64,000 nt of DNA. It comes from JAGVIE01 sp964520905 (GTDB taxonomy: Bacteria > Bacteroidota > Ignavibacteria > UBA10030 > SZUA-254). Below, in pieces: positions 43,423-52,774 of the stretch. The number at the start of each line of letters is the position of its first letter. Positions within the stretch are counted from its first letter, which is position 1. The notes under the pieces were generated by a model. It saw only the letters and a program-made list of their open reading frames with translations. It searched no databases and had not been told where the DNA came from. The translations under genes were made by a program, and so were the position numbers. The stretch covers positions 1-64,000 of the forward strand of contig CAZFQL010000011.1 of the NCBI GenBank assembly GCA_964520905.1, read 5' to 3'.

Positions 43423-45695
43423 TCTAAAATTGGCTCCTTGAGACTTTCTATGATGTTCGTAATATTTGTCATCTCGTATAGGGAGAGAAGAAATGCGATG
43501 GTCGACTCGGTGCCTTGATTTCGATTTAATCTATCCACATGAAGCCCGTCATAGCAACCGCCATTTATCGGTTCGTAAAGCGGAATTCCCAAATCGTTAG
43601 CTCCAAGAAACCAATGCATTGCTTTTTCAGCTTCAGTATGCCAATGCTTGTCTTTCGTTGTGACGTATGCCTCCAGACAGGCTGATATGGTAGAATAAGC
43701 CTCGATCGGCTGTTGATCAAAAACAGGCTTGGAGCTGCCGCGTTCAAATATCTTATCCGTGCCAACGGGCTGAAAATGACCTCGAGAAGAAGTCTGCAGA
43801 GTAGTCAACCAATGTAATGAATCAATCCCGCTTTTGAGCATTTTTTCATTGGTGAGACCCCGTCCGCTGACAATAAGTGCATGGGGAATTTTAGCATTAT
43901 CGTAACTTAAAACTGGTTCAAACCATTTCCATTCAGCGCTGCTGTTCTCGTCATAAAGTCTCATAAGCTTCGTGGAAAGCACTTCCAAACTGTTGCGGGC
44001 AAACCTGTCGCCTGGAAAACGTTGTTGATATTCATAGGCGCCAATCAACGCAAAAGCCCATGCCCGAGGCGAGGTAAATGAAGATATGGGTGTCAGGGCT
44101 TGCTCGAAAATTTCCGCCGCCATTTGAGTAAAGCCTTCATTTTTGGATTGGCCAATGCAGGTTCCGAGAGCCCATACTGCCCTGCCATGGTTGTCTTCAG
44201 AAAAGTTTTTATCTGTCCATGTACGCTGAAAGGTGAGAAAGTTCCTGAATCGTGCGGTTTTTTCATCCCACGCGTATCTCACGAAACCGAGAAAACGGCT
44301 TGCAAGGTTATTAAGTCTCAAGGAATTTATTGTGCCGAGTTTCTCAAGCAATACGGTGAGGATAAGTGCTCTTGAATTATCGTCCGTGCAATATCCTTCG
44401 GCGAAGTTAGGAACATTATGCTGCGCATGATGAAATATTCCTATGGAATCGGTCATTTGCAAGAAATGATCAAGTTTGATGTCTGGCAAAATGAGCGGCT
44501 GCTCATTAAGAGGTCGCATTGAGATCTTCTTTTGCATGACAGATGGCCGTTTTTGGCGAGCTTCTTCGAATAGGTTGCCGTATTGTTGTGCCACCTTATT
44601 CCATGTCATTTCACGTCCAAGCAGATAAGCATTCTTGCGCATAGAATGACGTTCGACTTCATTCCGAATAAGTCTTGTGATTGCCTGGGCTATGGAGTCC
44701 GAATCTCCAAATGGCACAAGAATGCCCATCCCGTCTGCAAGCAATTCTTGAGCATGCCAGAATGGCGTTGATATTACGGCATTACCTGCGCCAAAAGAAT
44801 AGGCGAGCGTTCCCGATGTAATTTGCGTTTCTTCAAGATATGGGGTAATGTAAATATCGGCAAGCGCAATGAGTTCTTTAAGCTCTTCTATGGAAACAAA
44901 TTTATTGTGAAATATGACATGTCCCTTCACATTAAGTTCATCTGCAAGACGCTGTAGTGAAAGCCGGTATTTCTCGCCCTCATGCCTAAGAAGATTCGGG
45001 TGTGTAACCCCGGCGACCAGGTAAACGACATTGGGGTGACGCTTGATGACATCTGGGAGCGACCGTAGTACGACTTCGATGCCTTTATTGGGAGCAAGCA
45101 AGCCAAAAGTAAGAAGAACTATTTTGCCTTCGACGCCATATTTATCCTTATAGAAGCTTGGATCGATGAATGGCACATCGGGTATTCCGTGCGGTATCAG
45201 ACGAACCTTGTCCTGAGGTGTTTTATATATGCTGCGGAGAATTTCGGCGCCCTTCTGAGACATGACAACCACATAATCAGATATCGCAAGCAGTTCATCC
45301 ATAACACGGCGTTGTTGAATATTTGGATTTTTCAGTATAGTATGGAGTGTCGTTATCAGGGGCATTTTCTGGTTGCGCAACAATGATAGAACATAACCGC
45401 CAGCTTTTCCGCCAAAAATACCATATTCGTGTTGGAGACAGACGATATCGATGTCGTTGAGATTCAAAAAGTCAGCGGCTGCTTTATAGGTGTCGATATC
45501 CTGCTCCTTTATTTCAAAACGAACACGTTCGGGGTATTGATAACCCTCTTCAATATCGGTTATGGGAATAGCAAAACATTGGACACTGGGATTCATTGCC
45601 GCGAAAGACTCACAAAGATCCGTTGTGAAAGTAGCTATTCCGCATTGACGGGGAAGGTAATTGCCGATGAATGCGACTTTCTTAATATTTTTCAT
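43419..45695 (-). CDS. GT4 glycosyltransferase fused to an alpha/alpha-barrel domain
   Basis: 758 aa. Residues 1-385 form a GT-B fold, GT4 family: IGNYLPRQCGIATFT at the N terminus, HEYGIFGGKAGGY, and the donor-site FGLLAPNKGIEVVLRSL and AFGAGNAVISTPFWHA motifs. Residues about 400-758 are helical with EGYCTDDNSRALIL and NHGRAVWALG, resembling an (alpha/alpha)6 sugar-binding or glycosidase-like barrel. It is cytoplasmic. With the coupled GH130 gene it suggests synthesis and turnover of one oligo- or polysaccharide. The fusion is unusual for GT4. Confidence 0.85.
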   Translation of the reverse strand: MKNIKKVAFIGNYLPRQCGIATFTTDLCESFAAMNPSVQCFAIPITDIEEGYQYPERVRFEIKEQDIDTYKAAADFLNLNDIDIVCLQHEYGIFGGKAGGYVLSLLRNQKMPLITTLHTILKNPNIQQRRVMDELLAISDYVVVMSQKGAEILRSIYKTPQDKVRLIPHGIPDVPFIDPSFYKDKYGVEGKIVLLTFGLLAPNKGIEVVLRSLPDVIKRHPNVVYLVAGVTHPNLLRHEGEKYRLSLQRLADELNVKGHVIFHNKFVSIEELKELIALADIYITPYLEETQITSGTLAYSFGAGNAVISTPFWHAQELLADGMGILVPFGDSDSIAQAITRLIRNEVERHSMRKNAYLLGREMTWNKVAQQYGNLFEEARQKRPSVMQKKISMRPLNEQPLILPDIKLDHFLQMTDSIGIFHHAQHNVPNFAEGYCTDDNSRALILTVLLEKLGTINSLRLNNLASRFLGFVRYAWDEKTARFRNFLTFQRTWTDKNFSEDNHGRAVWALGTCIGQSKNEGFTQMAAEIFEQALTPISSFTSPRAWAFALIGAYEYQQRFPGDRFARNSLEVLSTKLMRLYDENSSAEWKWFEPVLSYDNAKIPHALIVSGRGLTNEKMLKSGIDSLHWLTTLQTSSRGHFQPVGTDKIFERGSSKPVFDQQPIEAYSTISACLEAYVTTKDKHWHTEAEKAMHWFLGANDLGIPLYEPINGGCYDGLHVDRLNRNQGTESTIAFLLSLYEMTNITNIIESLKEPILE

Positions 45696-45827
45696 AATGC
45701 TCTTTTACAATATCAATTTCGATATTTCAATATACACTATCTTTCGATAAAACGTCTGCCTGCTCGCCGATGTTTGTAGAGTTGTCTGCTACAAGCTTGC
45801 GGAAGGCAGGTTTCGGCGGGGGTTGTT

Positions 45828-45867
45828 GTTAAAAATAAAATCCCCTCTCCCGGATTGAGAGAGGGGA
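45828..45867 (-). terminator. Intrinsic terminator of the M2 peptidase gene
   Basis: TCCCCTCTC (45841-45849) pairs with GAGAGGGGA (45859-45867). In minus-strand direction the hairpin is followed by TTTTATTTTTAAC, a good T-tract. It lies 24 bases after the stop at 45891. Confidence 0.85.
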
Positions 45868-45890
45868 CTAATTGGCGAAAGTTAATCCGT

Positions 45891-47579
45891 TTACTTCCCC
45901 ACAAACTCCTCGGCGAAATATTTCGCGGTCAAGCCCTCGCCTGTTGCGTGCTTCATTAAATCGTTCCATTGATAACTTGCACCGGGCATGAAGATTTTCT
46001 GCTTCAGGTAATCGCCGATCTCCGGTTTGCCTGCAAATGAAATTTCGGTAAATGCGTTTTGTTTCTCTACAGTTCTGACAATCGTGTTCGTAATCTGAGA
46101 TGCCGCAAGCTCGCCGAGCGTGTAGTTATGATAGTAGCATGGATATTGTGCAAGGTGAATCTTCGCCGCCCAGTCTGGCTCGTTACGGTTTTCGGGTCGC
46201 TTGACGAATTGATACTCTTCAACTAAATCCCACCACAATTTGTTCAAATCCTGATCCGGATTCTGATACATCGCCCGCTCGAATCGCACCATTACCTGCG
46301 ACCATCTCGTAAATGCAAGCTGCGTCATTCTTAAATTCTTATAAACTTCTTTGCGGAGTGTTTCTTTTTCTTTCTCGTTCAAGCCAACCATCGCTTGCAG
46401 CCAATCAACGTTGTATGACTGTCTGCCCATCAGGTTTGCAATTGCTTCTGTTGTGAATGTGTGGGCTTCTGTCCGCAGTAAGAATGGAAGCTCGCGGTTC
46501 ACATTTTTAGAATAAACACCATGACCCAACTCATGAAGTAATGTCCCCATCCATTCATGGTTATCGGTGATGTTGCACATCGTTCGTACATCGCCGAGCC
46601 GATCGATGTCGTTGCAGAAGGCATGCTGGTACTTTCCTTTGCGCGGATAGAGATCGCTGTTTTTCAAAATATCTTCAACGGGGAGATTGATTCCTTTGTA
46701 AAATGCAGTTCCAAGCTCAACAACATTTTTTCCCTTGAAGAATTTGTCAAGGTCAACTTCTCCGGCTTCGGAAATTTCCTGAAAGAACGGATTCACATAA
46801 TGCCACGGCATCAGTTTTTCCGGTTTAGCTCCGAATTTTTTAGCGATGGATGCATCAAGCTCCGACTTTAATTGTTTGAACGGCTCATCCGTCAATTGTT
46901 TTAACTCATCGAACACTTTAATTACATCGTCTGCGTTCTGCTCGTCGGTTGCAAGCGCCATAATGTAATAGTTATCGAAGCCAAGTTGTTTGGCTGCCTG
47001 ATTACGAAGTTTTACAAGTTCGATAATCATTGGGGCAACTTCAAGTCCAACTTGCTTCGTGGCTTCCCAAACTTGTTTTCGTTTCTCGGTGTTCCGTTCG
47101 TCCTTCAGTATTAACCTAATATCGTTATCGCTCATTTCCTTACCGTCGATTTTGCCCCGGAAATTGTTGAACTTTTCAGAGATTGCTGCCTGCTTCTCAA
47201 CCATCTGCCGCATCAGCGTTGTGTCGATCTGATTTTTTAGATAATTGTTATAAAGGAGAGCAAGCTGTCGCTGAAGGAGGGAGTCTTTGATTTTTCCTTT
47301 CTCTTTCAGTTCTTTGAGAAATGCGTACTCTGTTTTATTTGACCGGATTTTTTTGATTTCAATTTCCGCAGCGGCAGATTCGTCGTAAAATTTCTTTTCG
47401 CCGGTTGCGTTTGCTTTCCAGTCGGCGAGATTCTGCTGTTTCATCAACGGTTCGACAGTCTTGAGATGACTAGTGATGAACTCACGCAGTTTCTGCTCGT
47501 CTGATGGTGCGGGGGAGCAGGAGAATGTGAAGAGTGAGAGAATAATTGGAACGATGGATATAAGAAGAATGGGTTTCAT
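45891..47579 (-). CDS. Exported M2-family peptidyl-dipeptidase (ACE-like) lipoprotein
   Basis: 562 aa. Lipoprotein signal (ILSLFTFSCS). The gluzincin motif HELGH is in TLLHELGHGVYSKN, with the downstream Glu in RTEAHTFTTEAIA; surrounding helices fit M2 (angiotensin-converting-enzyme family). Removes C-terminal dipeptides from peptides. A partial copy of its 3' end lies at 41650-41790. A clear terminator follows. Confidence 0.92.
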   Translation of the reverse strand: MKPILLISIVPIILSLFTFSCSPAPSDEQKLREFITSHLKTVEPLMKQQNLADWKANATGEKKFYDESAAAEIEIKKIRSNKTEYAFLKELKEKGKIKDSLLQRQLALLYNNYLKNQIDTTLMRQMVEKQAAISEKFNNFRGKIDGKEMSDNDIRLILKDERNTEKRKQVWEATKQVGLEVAPMIIELVKLRNQAAKQLGFDNYYIMALATDEQNADDVIKVFDELKQLTDEPFKQLKSELDASIAKKFGAKPEKLMPWHYVNPFFQEISEAGEVDLDKFFKGKNVVELGTAFYKGINLPVEDILKNSDLYPRKGKYQHAFCNDIDRLGDVRTMCNITDNHEWMGTLLHELGHGVYSKNVNRELPFLLRTEAHTFTTEAIANLMGRQSYNVDWLQAMVGLNEKEKETLRKEVYKNLRMTQLAFTRWSQVMVRFERAMYQNPDQDLNKLWWDLVEEYQFVKRPENRNEPDWAAKIHLAQYPCYYHNYTLGELAASQITNTIVRTVEKQNAFTEISFAGKPEIGDYLKQKIFMPGASYQWNDLMKHATGEGLTAKYFAEEFVGK

Positions 47580-47724
47580 AGGACATCTCCTAGATGGAAT
47601 AAAATAGTTATCAATAATTTATTATTTTTGTCTTTGTGCGATCATATTATTTTCACCGATGTTGCTATCTTTTTTGAGTTCTCCTCATGTAGAAGCTACC
47701 ATCAATACTTCAATGACTTCGTTT

Positions 47725-47946
47725 TTACTTCTTAATATGCAGCTTTCTTTTTTCTTCTCTTGACATTTCTACGGCTCCATAAATTGCTGTCTTAAAGACA
47801 GTGTCAATATCGGTAGTAAGTCCCCACTCTAACCCTTTTTTTACGTAAAGAAGTTCTGACTCGGTTAATCGGCGCTCGATATACCTCTCTGCTTCTGCTT
47901 GAACCCAGCCAACATTAACTAAAAATAGAATTTCTTCGTCTTTCAT
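47725..47946 (-). CDS. Small protein of unknown function
   Basis: 73 aa, acidic N-terminal half and basic end (REEKRKLHIKK). No domain is recognised. ILFLVNVGWVQAEAERYIERRLTE suggests an amphipathic helix pair. It lies 145 bases upstream of the M2 peptidase in the same direction and downstream of the restriction-modification genes. It may be a real small gene. Confidence 0.5.
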   Translation of the reverse strand: MKDEEILFLVNVGWVQAEAERYIERRLTESELLYVKKGLEWGLTTDIDTVFKTAIYGAVEMSREEKRKLHIKK

Positions 47947-48013
47947 AGATTCTCCGGGATTGAAAAATATTGATGTAAATAATATTACTAATTATCTATC
48001 TAATCATGATTAA

Positions 48014-48340
48014 TTAATTAATATTTTCCCACTCACTTTGCAACCGATCTTCATCTAAAATCTTTTCAAGATATTTAATATAATATCGATGGGATAGAAT
48101 TTCTTTTGCGGTTAACATCAAGGATGTTGATTGTTTTTTATCAACTTCCCAGATTGATTCTTTAAGTTTAATATCGTTATCTGAAATGCTGAACTCAGAG
48201 AGGATGGGGTTAACTGTGGTGATTGTGGATGACCGACTGCTCAACAAATGGATGGCTCTGATCGAGAAATGGAATCTACCACTTCTAGGAACTGATAAAA
48301 TTTCATACTGATAAGTAATACCGTTGATTCGGATTTTCAT
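48014..48340 (-). CDS. Protein of unknown function next to restriction-modification genes
   Basis: 108 aa. N-terminal beta pattern MKIRINGITYQYEIL, then a Ser-rich loop and an acidic helical C terminus. Not recognised. It lies between a small unknown gene and the endonuclease-like gene, in the same direction, 47 bases from the latter. Could be an accessory of the RM locus or independent. Confidence 0.45.
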   Translation of the reverse strand: MKIRINGITYQYEILSVPRSGRFHFSIRAIHLLSSRSSTITTVNPILSEFSISDNDIKLKESIWEVDKKQSTSLMLTAKEILSHRYYIKYLEKILDEDRLQSEWENIN

Positions 48341-48387
48341 TATAATAATTCTTTGTTATAGGTGAATCAGGGGGTTTCTGCAGTTAG

Positions 48388-49119
48388 TTAACTTCCAGAA
48401 TTGAATTGGACTAATTTATTCCAATCAATTTCCCCATCATCTTTGCAAAAGCTATTTGAAAAATCTCTGGTAAATTTATTTATCATCTTAGAATAAGATT
48501 TCATAAAATCGTCATTTTTCTGTTTCGCTTTATGTCCCAATGGTTCAATTATATCGATATATAAATTAGTATCTCCTGAAATAAAATCCCAAAATCTCTG
48601 GCCACAATATTTATAATAATCTCCCTTATCAGGATTATTCTCCTTACCGTAACAACAACCATTGATTGCTTCGATTGTCAATTGAGAATTGCTAGTTCGG
48701 AGGCTCCTTTTTGCTACTCTAAAATCGTCAATCATTTTATTGATTTGACCGCTATTGCCCCAATTTGGACCAGATTTTATTGTAACAATATAACGAACAC
48801 CGTTCTTATCAAATTCAAGATCTATTCCTTGTATTCCTGACTTCCATCCTCGATAAACTTTACGATTGATAAATATAGCTAAACCTTCAAGCCAGTCGCC
48901 AAAAATTGTTTCTTCATTTGAAGAAATATGGGCATCGACGATTCCTTTTATTATTTGCTCAGCTGTGAGAACATATTTTGCTTTGAATAGATAAGGATTT
49001 TTTCTTTTTAAGACTTGCTCAAGCTTGAGATTATCAAGACTCTGAACACGTTTTTGATGAAAGGTGCCAATATTTTCTTCAACGTATTTTGTGACGTCTC
49101 TTAGATTTAGTTTTTTCAT
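48388..49119 (-). CDS. PmeII-like type II restriction endonuclease
   Basis: 243 aa. Resembles PmeII-family restriction enzymes: GDWLEGLAIFINRKVYRG, GIDLEFDKNGVRYIVTIKSGPNWGN, where Asp and Ile-Lys-Ser form a PD-(D/E)XK-like site (D-x17-T-I-K), and NGCCYGKENN. It overlaps the methyltransferase gene by 41 bases, in the usual paired arrangement. Recognition sequence unknown. Confidence 0.75.
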   Translation of the reverse strand: MKKLNLRDVTKYVEENIGTFHQKRVQSLDNLKLEQVLKRKNPYLFKAKYVLTAEQIIKGIVDAHISSNEETIFGDWLEGLAIFINRKVYRGWKSGIQGIDLEFDKNGVRYIVTIKSGPNWGNSGQINKMIDDFRVAKRSLRTSNSQLTIEAINGCCYGKENNPDKGDYYKYCGQRFWDFISGDTNLYIDIIEPLGHKAKQKNDDFMKSYSKMINKFTRDFSNSFCKDDGEIDWNKLVQFNSGS

Positions 49120-49975
49120 ATTTTACTTTCGGTTCACATAAAATAAGCTGATCAGATGGAATTTGTTTTTTTACCATTTTATAATATTCGGGTAAGATAT
49201 CTATGCCGATTGCATTTCGCGACATTCTTCTAGCTACGGTGATCGTAGTTCCCGATCCCATGAAAGGATCTAAAACTGTATCACCCGATTTTGTAAATAG
49301 TTTGATGAACCATCCAGGTAAATCTTCTGGAAATGCTGCGCTATGATTCTTATTGTTGCATTCTGTAGCAAGATGCAAAACATTTGTAGGATAAGCTTTA
49401 TCTCTATTTAACCAGTTAGAAACATTTTTTCCAAAACCGCTTCCAACCCGAGAATTATCTCTGATTTTATCAGTTTTACTTAAATTCTTCAAACGACTCT
49501 TCGCCCAATTTCCCATCGGCACCATAACTTCTTCTTGATACATATTAAATTTCTTATCTTTATTAAATTGAAGTAGTCGTTCCCATGAATCACGAAATCG
49601 ATTGGGCCACTTCCCAGGATAACTATTTTTTTTGTACCAGATAAACTCTTCAGTCCATAACCAACCTTGGTTACGCATCTCTGTTATCAATTCCAAAACG
49701 TATGTATGTCGCTCACCGTTAACTACCTTCTCCTTAATGTTCAATATAAAAGTACCTGTTGGTTTCAGGACTCGAAGTAATTCCTTTGAAATAGGTAAAA
49801 ACCAATTAACATACTTATCTGGAGGATGGCCACCGTAAGTATTTTTTCTTTGGTCTGCATATGGAGGTGACGTGACTATCAAATCCACGGTATTGGTAGC
49901 AATCTTAGTTAACTGTTCCCTGCAATCTCCTAAATATAATTCTGTATTTAACTCCATTTTCAATGTTTCAGGCAT
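49079..49975 (-). CDS. DNA methyltransferase of a type II RM system
   Basis: 298 aa. Catalytic motif TSPPYADQR (about 36-44) lies before the AdoMet motif DPFMGSGTT (about 237), the circularly permuted beta order; SPPY favours N4-cytosine but N6-adenine is possible. It protects host DNA from the overlapping endonuclease. Encoded first in the pair, so protection can precede cutting. Confidence 0.9.
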   Translation of the reverse strand: MPETLKMELNTELYLGDCREQLTKIATNTVDLIVTSPPYADQRKNTYGGHPPDKYVNWFLPISKELLRVLKPTGTFILNIKEKVVNGERHTYVLELITEMRNQGWLWTEEFIWYKKNSYPGKWPNRFRDSWERLLQFNKDKKFNMYQEEVMVPMGNWAKSRLKNLSKTDKIRDNSRVGSGFGKNVSNWLNRDKAYPTNVLHLATECNNKNHSAAFPEDLPGWFIKLFTKSGDTVLDPFMGSGTTITVARRMSRNAIGIDILPEYYKMVKKQIPSDQLILCEPKVKYEKTKSKRRHKIR

Positions 49976-50104
49976 CTATTAGTTTTTGTTTAGTGGGCTT
50001 CCCCAGTCATATAAATAGTAAAAAAAGTACAATAAACCAAGAAAATTAACCTTCCTGTAACGCGGGTCTCCGCCGAAAAGATGGCGGATAAAGGTGATCC
50101 ACTA

Positions 50105-52219
50105 CTACACGAGCAACTTAGCAACTTTTTCAACATCATTCGTCGGCAGTTGGCAACTATAATTCTGACAAATATAAGCCGTTGCTTTACCGTCTATCAT
50201 TGTCATATTTTCTATGAACGGAAGATATGAAACAAGTTTCGATCTTGAACTATCATCAATAAGCAATATGACTTTATTCGGCAGGAAATGTTTACGAATC
50301 TCTCGTAACATTATTTTAGTATCTTCTGCATTTCGATTACCGACGATAATTATTTCTTTCGGGGTTGTGATATTCCAGTTGAGTGCAACCAACATCTGCG
50401 GCAAGCCGTCGGGCATTTGGTCTAGACGAGAGCCGAACGATTGAATAGTTTTTTCTGCCATCCCGCGCCAATTGTTGTTATTGGTTATTTGAGAAAGTTT
50501 TAGGAGATTCAGCGCGGCTATCGAATTGCCTGTTGGTTCAGCACCATCATAATCTTCTTTTGTCCTTAAAAGAATTGATGGATCGTTTCCGGTTGTGTCG
50601 AAAAATCCGCCCGACTCTTTATCCCAAAATAATTCAATCTGTTTTGCCATCAACGATGTTGCGTATTCAAGCCACCGGAAGTCGAATGTTGATTCATAAA
50701 GATCAATCAATCCCTGAATCAGGAATGAGTAATCCTGCAAGCCGCCATCAAAGCGGGCATCACCGTCACGGTAACGCCGGTAAAGCGTTTGTGTTTGCGG
50801 ATTGTAAAGATTTTTCATGATAAATCGCGCAGCACTCTCTGCCGCATCGCGGTAAATATCATACTCAAGAATCTGGTATGCTCTGGCGAAAGCAGAAATC
50901 ATCAAGCCGTTCCATGCGGTTATAATTTTATCGTCAAGATGCGGATGCGGACGCTTCTCGCGTTCGAGATATAATTTATGTTTTGCAGCAAGGAGAAGTT
51001 GCTTTAATTCGTCAGGCGATTTAGTAAACTTTTGCGTAGTTTCCTCAATATTATGAGCAACGTATAAGATGTTCTGTTCATAAAAAACATTCAAGTGATC
51101 TTGAAGCGCATTCCCTTTATCCTCAACTCCAAAATGATAATTGAAGATTTCCGCATTCTCTTTTGCAAGAATTGATTCGATCCCGGACATTGTCCAAACA
51201 TAAAAAGCGCCTTCTTCTTTTTCGTGAGGTTTGGATGAATCGGAAATACTTTCTGCGTCTTCAGCAGAATAAAAGCCGCCCTCTTTATGATGAAGTTTTA
51301 TCAGAATATAATCTAAAATACCTTTAGCAGTTTCAATCAGCGTATTATCTTTAGTGATCTGATACGTTTCGAGATAAGAGATGGCAAGTTGCGCCTGATC
51401 GTAAAGCATTTTTTCGAAGTGGGGAACACGCCACTGCTCATCAACCGAATAACGATGAAAGCCGCCGCCGATCTGGTCGTACATGCCGCCTCGTGCCATT
51501 GCACGAAGTGTGTTGAGGACTATTTTTAAAGAAGAACCGTTTCCGGTTTGTTTAAAATATCTCAGAAGAAAATTAAACACCGAGGGTCTGGGAAACTTAG
51601 GCGCGCCGCCAAATCCGCCATATTGCGAATCATAGCTTTGCAAAAATTGTTGATATGCTTTGCTGATGATAGATTCATCGATCAGACATCCATTATCTGT
51701 TTTCGAGGTTTCAAGGAGATGTGCAGTGATTTGGTCGCTTGTTGTAACGATTTTATTTCGCTCGTTTATCCAAAGCTCACTGATGCGTTTTACCAGATCA
51801 GAGAATCCCGGTTTGCCGTGATGTTCTGTTGGACGAATATATGTTGCGGCATAGAAAGGTTTCAGGTCATGAGTAAGAAAAACCGACATGGGCCAACCGC
51901 CTTGTCCGGTAGTAGTAACAATCACGCTCATATACACGCGATCAACATCAGGCCGCTCCTCCCGATCGACTTTGATGTTTACCATTTTTTCATTCATGAT
52001 TTGAGCGATTGTTTCATTTTCAAAAACTTCACGCTCCATAACATGGCACCAGTAGCATGTTGAATATCCTATTGAGAGAAAAATCGGTTTGTCTTCATCC
52101 CGCGCTTTTTGAAATGCTTCTTCACCCCACGGATACCAGTCAACGGGATTGTGTGCGTGCTGAAGGAGATACGGACTTTTTTCGTTGATTAGACGGTTCG
52201 GAGTATTGGAGTTTGTCAT
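50105..52219 (-). CDS. DUF255 thioredoxin-domain protein (YyaL/SSP411-like)
   Basis: 704 aa. N-terminal thioredoxin-like domain with NPVDWYPWGEEAF and STCYWCHVMEREVF (Cys-x-x-Cys), then a long alpha/alpha-toroid domain with FPRPSVFNFLLRYF and GGGFHRYSVDEQWRVPHFEK. Widespread family of uncertain role. A terminator before its start separates it from tRNA-Ala. Length is usual. Confidence 0.92.
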   Translation of the reverse strand: MTNSNTPNRLINEKSPYLLQHAHNPVDWYPWGEEAFQKARDEDKPIFLSIGYSTCYWCHVMEREVFENETIAQIMNEKMVNIKVDREERPDVDRVYMSVIVTTTGQGGWPMSVFLTHDLKPFYAATYIRPTEHHGKPGFSDLVKRISELWINERNKIVTTSDQITAHLLETSKTDNGCLIDESIISKAYQQFLQSYDSQYGGFGGAPKFPRPSVFNFLLRYFKQTGNGSSLKIVLNTLRAMARGGMYDQIGGGFHRYSVDEQWRVPHFEKMLYDQAQLAISYLETYQITKDNTLIETAKGILDYILIKLHHKEGGFYSAEDAESISDSSKPHEKEEGAFYVWTMSGIESILAKENAEIFNYHFGVEDKGNALQDHLNVFYEQNILYVAHNIEETTQKFTKSPDELKQLLLAAKHKLYLEREKRPHPHLDDKIITAWNGLMISAFARAYQILEYDIYRDAAESAARFIMKNLYNPQTQTLYRRYRDGDARFDGGLQDYSFLIQGLIDLYESTFDFRWLEYATSLMAKQIELFWDKESGGFFDTTGNDPSILLRTKEDYDGAEPTGNSIAALNLLKLSQITNNNNWRGMAEKTIQSFGSRLDQMPDGLPQMLVALNWNITTPKEIIIVGNRNAEDTKIMLREIRKHFLPNKVILLIDDSSRSKLVSYLPFIENMTMIDGKATAYICQNYSCQLPTNDVEKVAKLLV

Positions 52220-52240
52220 CTTGCGTTTTGAAAGATAAGA

Positions 52241-52270
52241 AAATAAAAAAGGTCGTGCAAGACGACCTTT
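52241..52270 (-). terminator. Intrinsic terminator between tRNA-Ala and the DUF255 gene
   Basis: AAAGGTCGT (52248-52256), loop GCAAG, ACGACCTTT (52262-52270); minus-strand continuation TTTTATTTTC gives a T-tract. Confidence 0.8.
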
Positions 52271-52321
52271 ATATAAATTGAGAATCTTTATCCCGCCTTC
52301 GTTTCACTTCGGCGGGATCCT

Positions 52322-52373
52322 CAATCTGTCAATGAACTTAACTTCTCTTCGCTCGTTAAGTTCAGACAGATTG
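52322..52373. repeat. Long hairpin directly 3' of tRNA-Ala
   Basis: CAATCTGTC and TGAACTTAAC on the left pair with GTTAAGTTCA and GACAGATTG on the right; loop of 12 bases and an AA bulge. A smaller hairpin ATCCCGCC/GGCGGGAT precedes it at about 52291-52318. They could aid 3' processing of the tRNA or be a tRNA-linked repeat. Confidence 0.6.
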
Positions 52374-52377
52374 GGAG

Positions 52378-52450
52378 TGGAGCTGATCGGGATCGAACCG
52401 ACGGCCTCCTCGTTGCGAACGAGGCGCTCTCCCATCTGAGCTACAGCCCC
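52378..52450 (-). tRNA. tRNA-Ala, anticodon CGC
   Basis: Acceptor GGGGCTG (52450-52444) pairs with CAGCTCC, including the G3-U70 alanine identity pair; A73 at 52378. Anticodon stem CCTCG/CGAGG encloses TTCGCAA, giving CGC. T-loop GTTCGATCC is present. CCA is not encoded. Confidence 0.95.
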
Positions 52451-52589
52451 AAAATAATTATTAATTATCAATTGACAATTGTCAATTATGTTGCTGTAAT
52501 ATAAGAAACTTCGAAAGTTAAAACAAGATTGAACTGAATGAATTCTTCGCTAATTGCAATTTGTAGATTCTGTTCGTATCTTTTCAAAA

Positions 52590-52715
52590 ATGAAATCTGC
52601 TAATCAACTCAATAAAGATTTATCGTTCCCGGTACAGTATGTAAAGGGAATAGGTCCCGGCGCAGAAGCGTTTGCAGAGTAGGGTGTAAAAACTTTCCAT
52701 TTGGTCTAAATTGCT
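52590..52715 (+). pseudogene. Remnant of the 5' end of recG
   Basis: The ATG at 52590 opens MKSANQLNKDLSFPVQYVKG, continuing IGPGAEAFAE, then a TAG at 52680 and, in the same frame, GVKTFHLV and TAA. The pattern P-V-Q-Y-V-K-G-I-G-P...A-E-x-F-A-E-x-G-V-K-T is that of the RecG helicase N-terminal wedge, with a stop where Leu is expected. No helicase domain follows. The full gene, if any, is elsewhere. Confidence 0.7.
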
Positions 52716-52774
52716 TTTTGTGATCGATTTTTATATTTTTCTTTCAAATCAAACAGACAACAGGAAAAAATTAC

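Noticed and set aside
50069..50088. TCCGCC/GGCGGA hairpin as terminator of the DUF255 gene
   Set aside because: In the minus direction it is followed by GACCCGCG rather than a T-tract.
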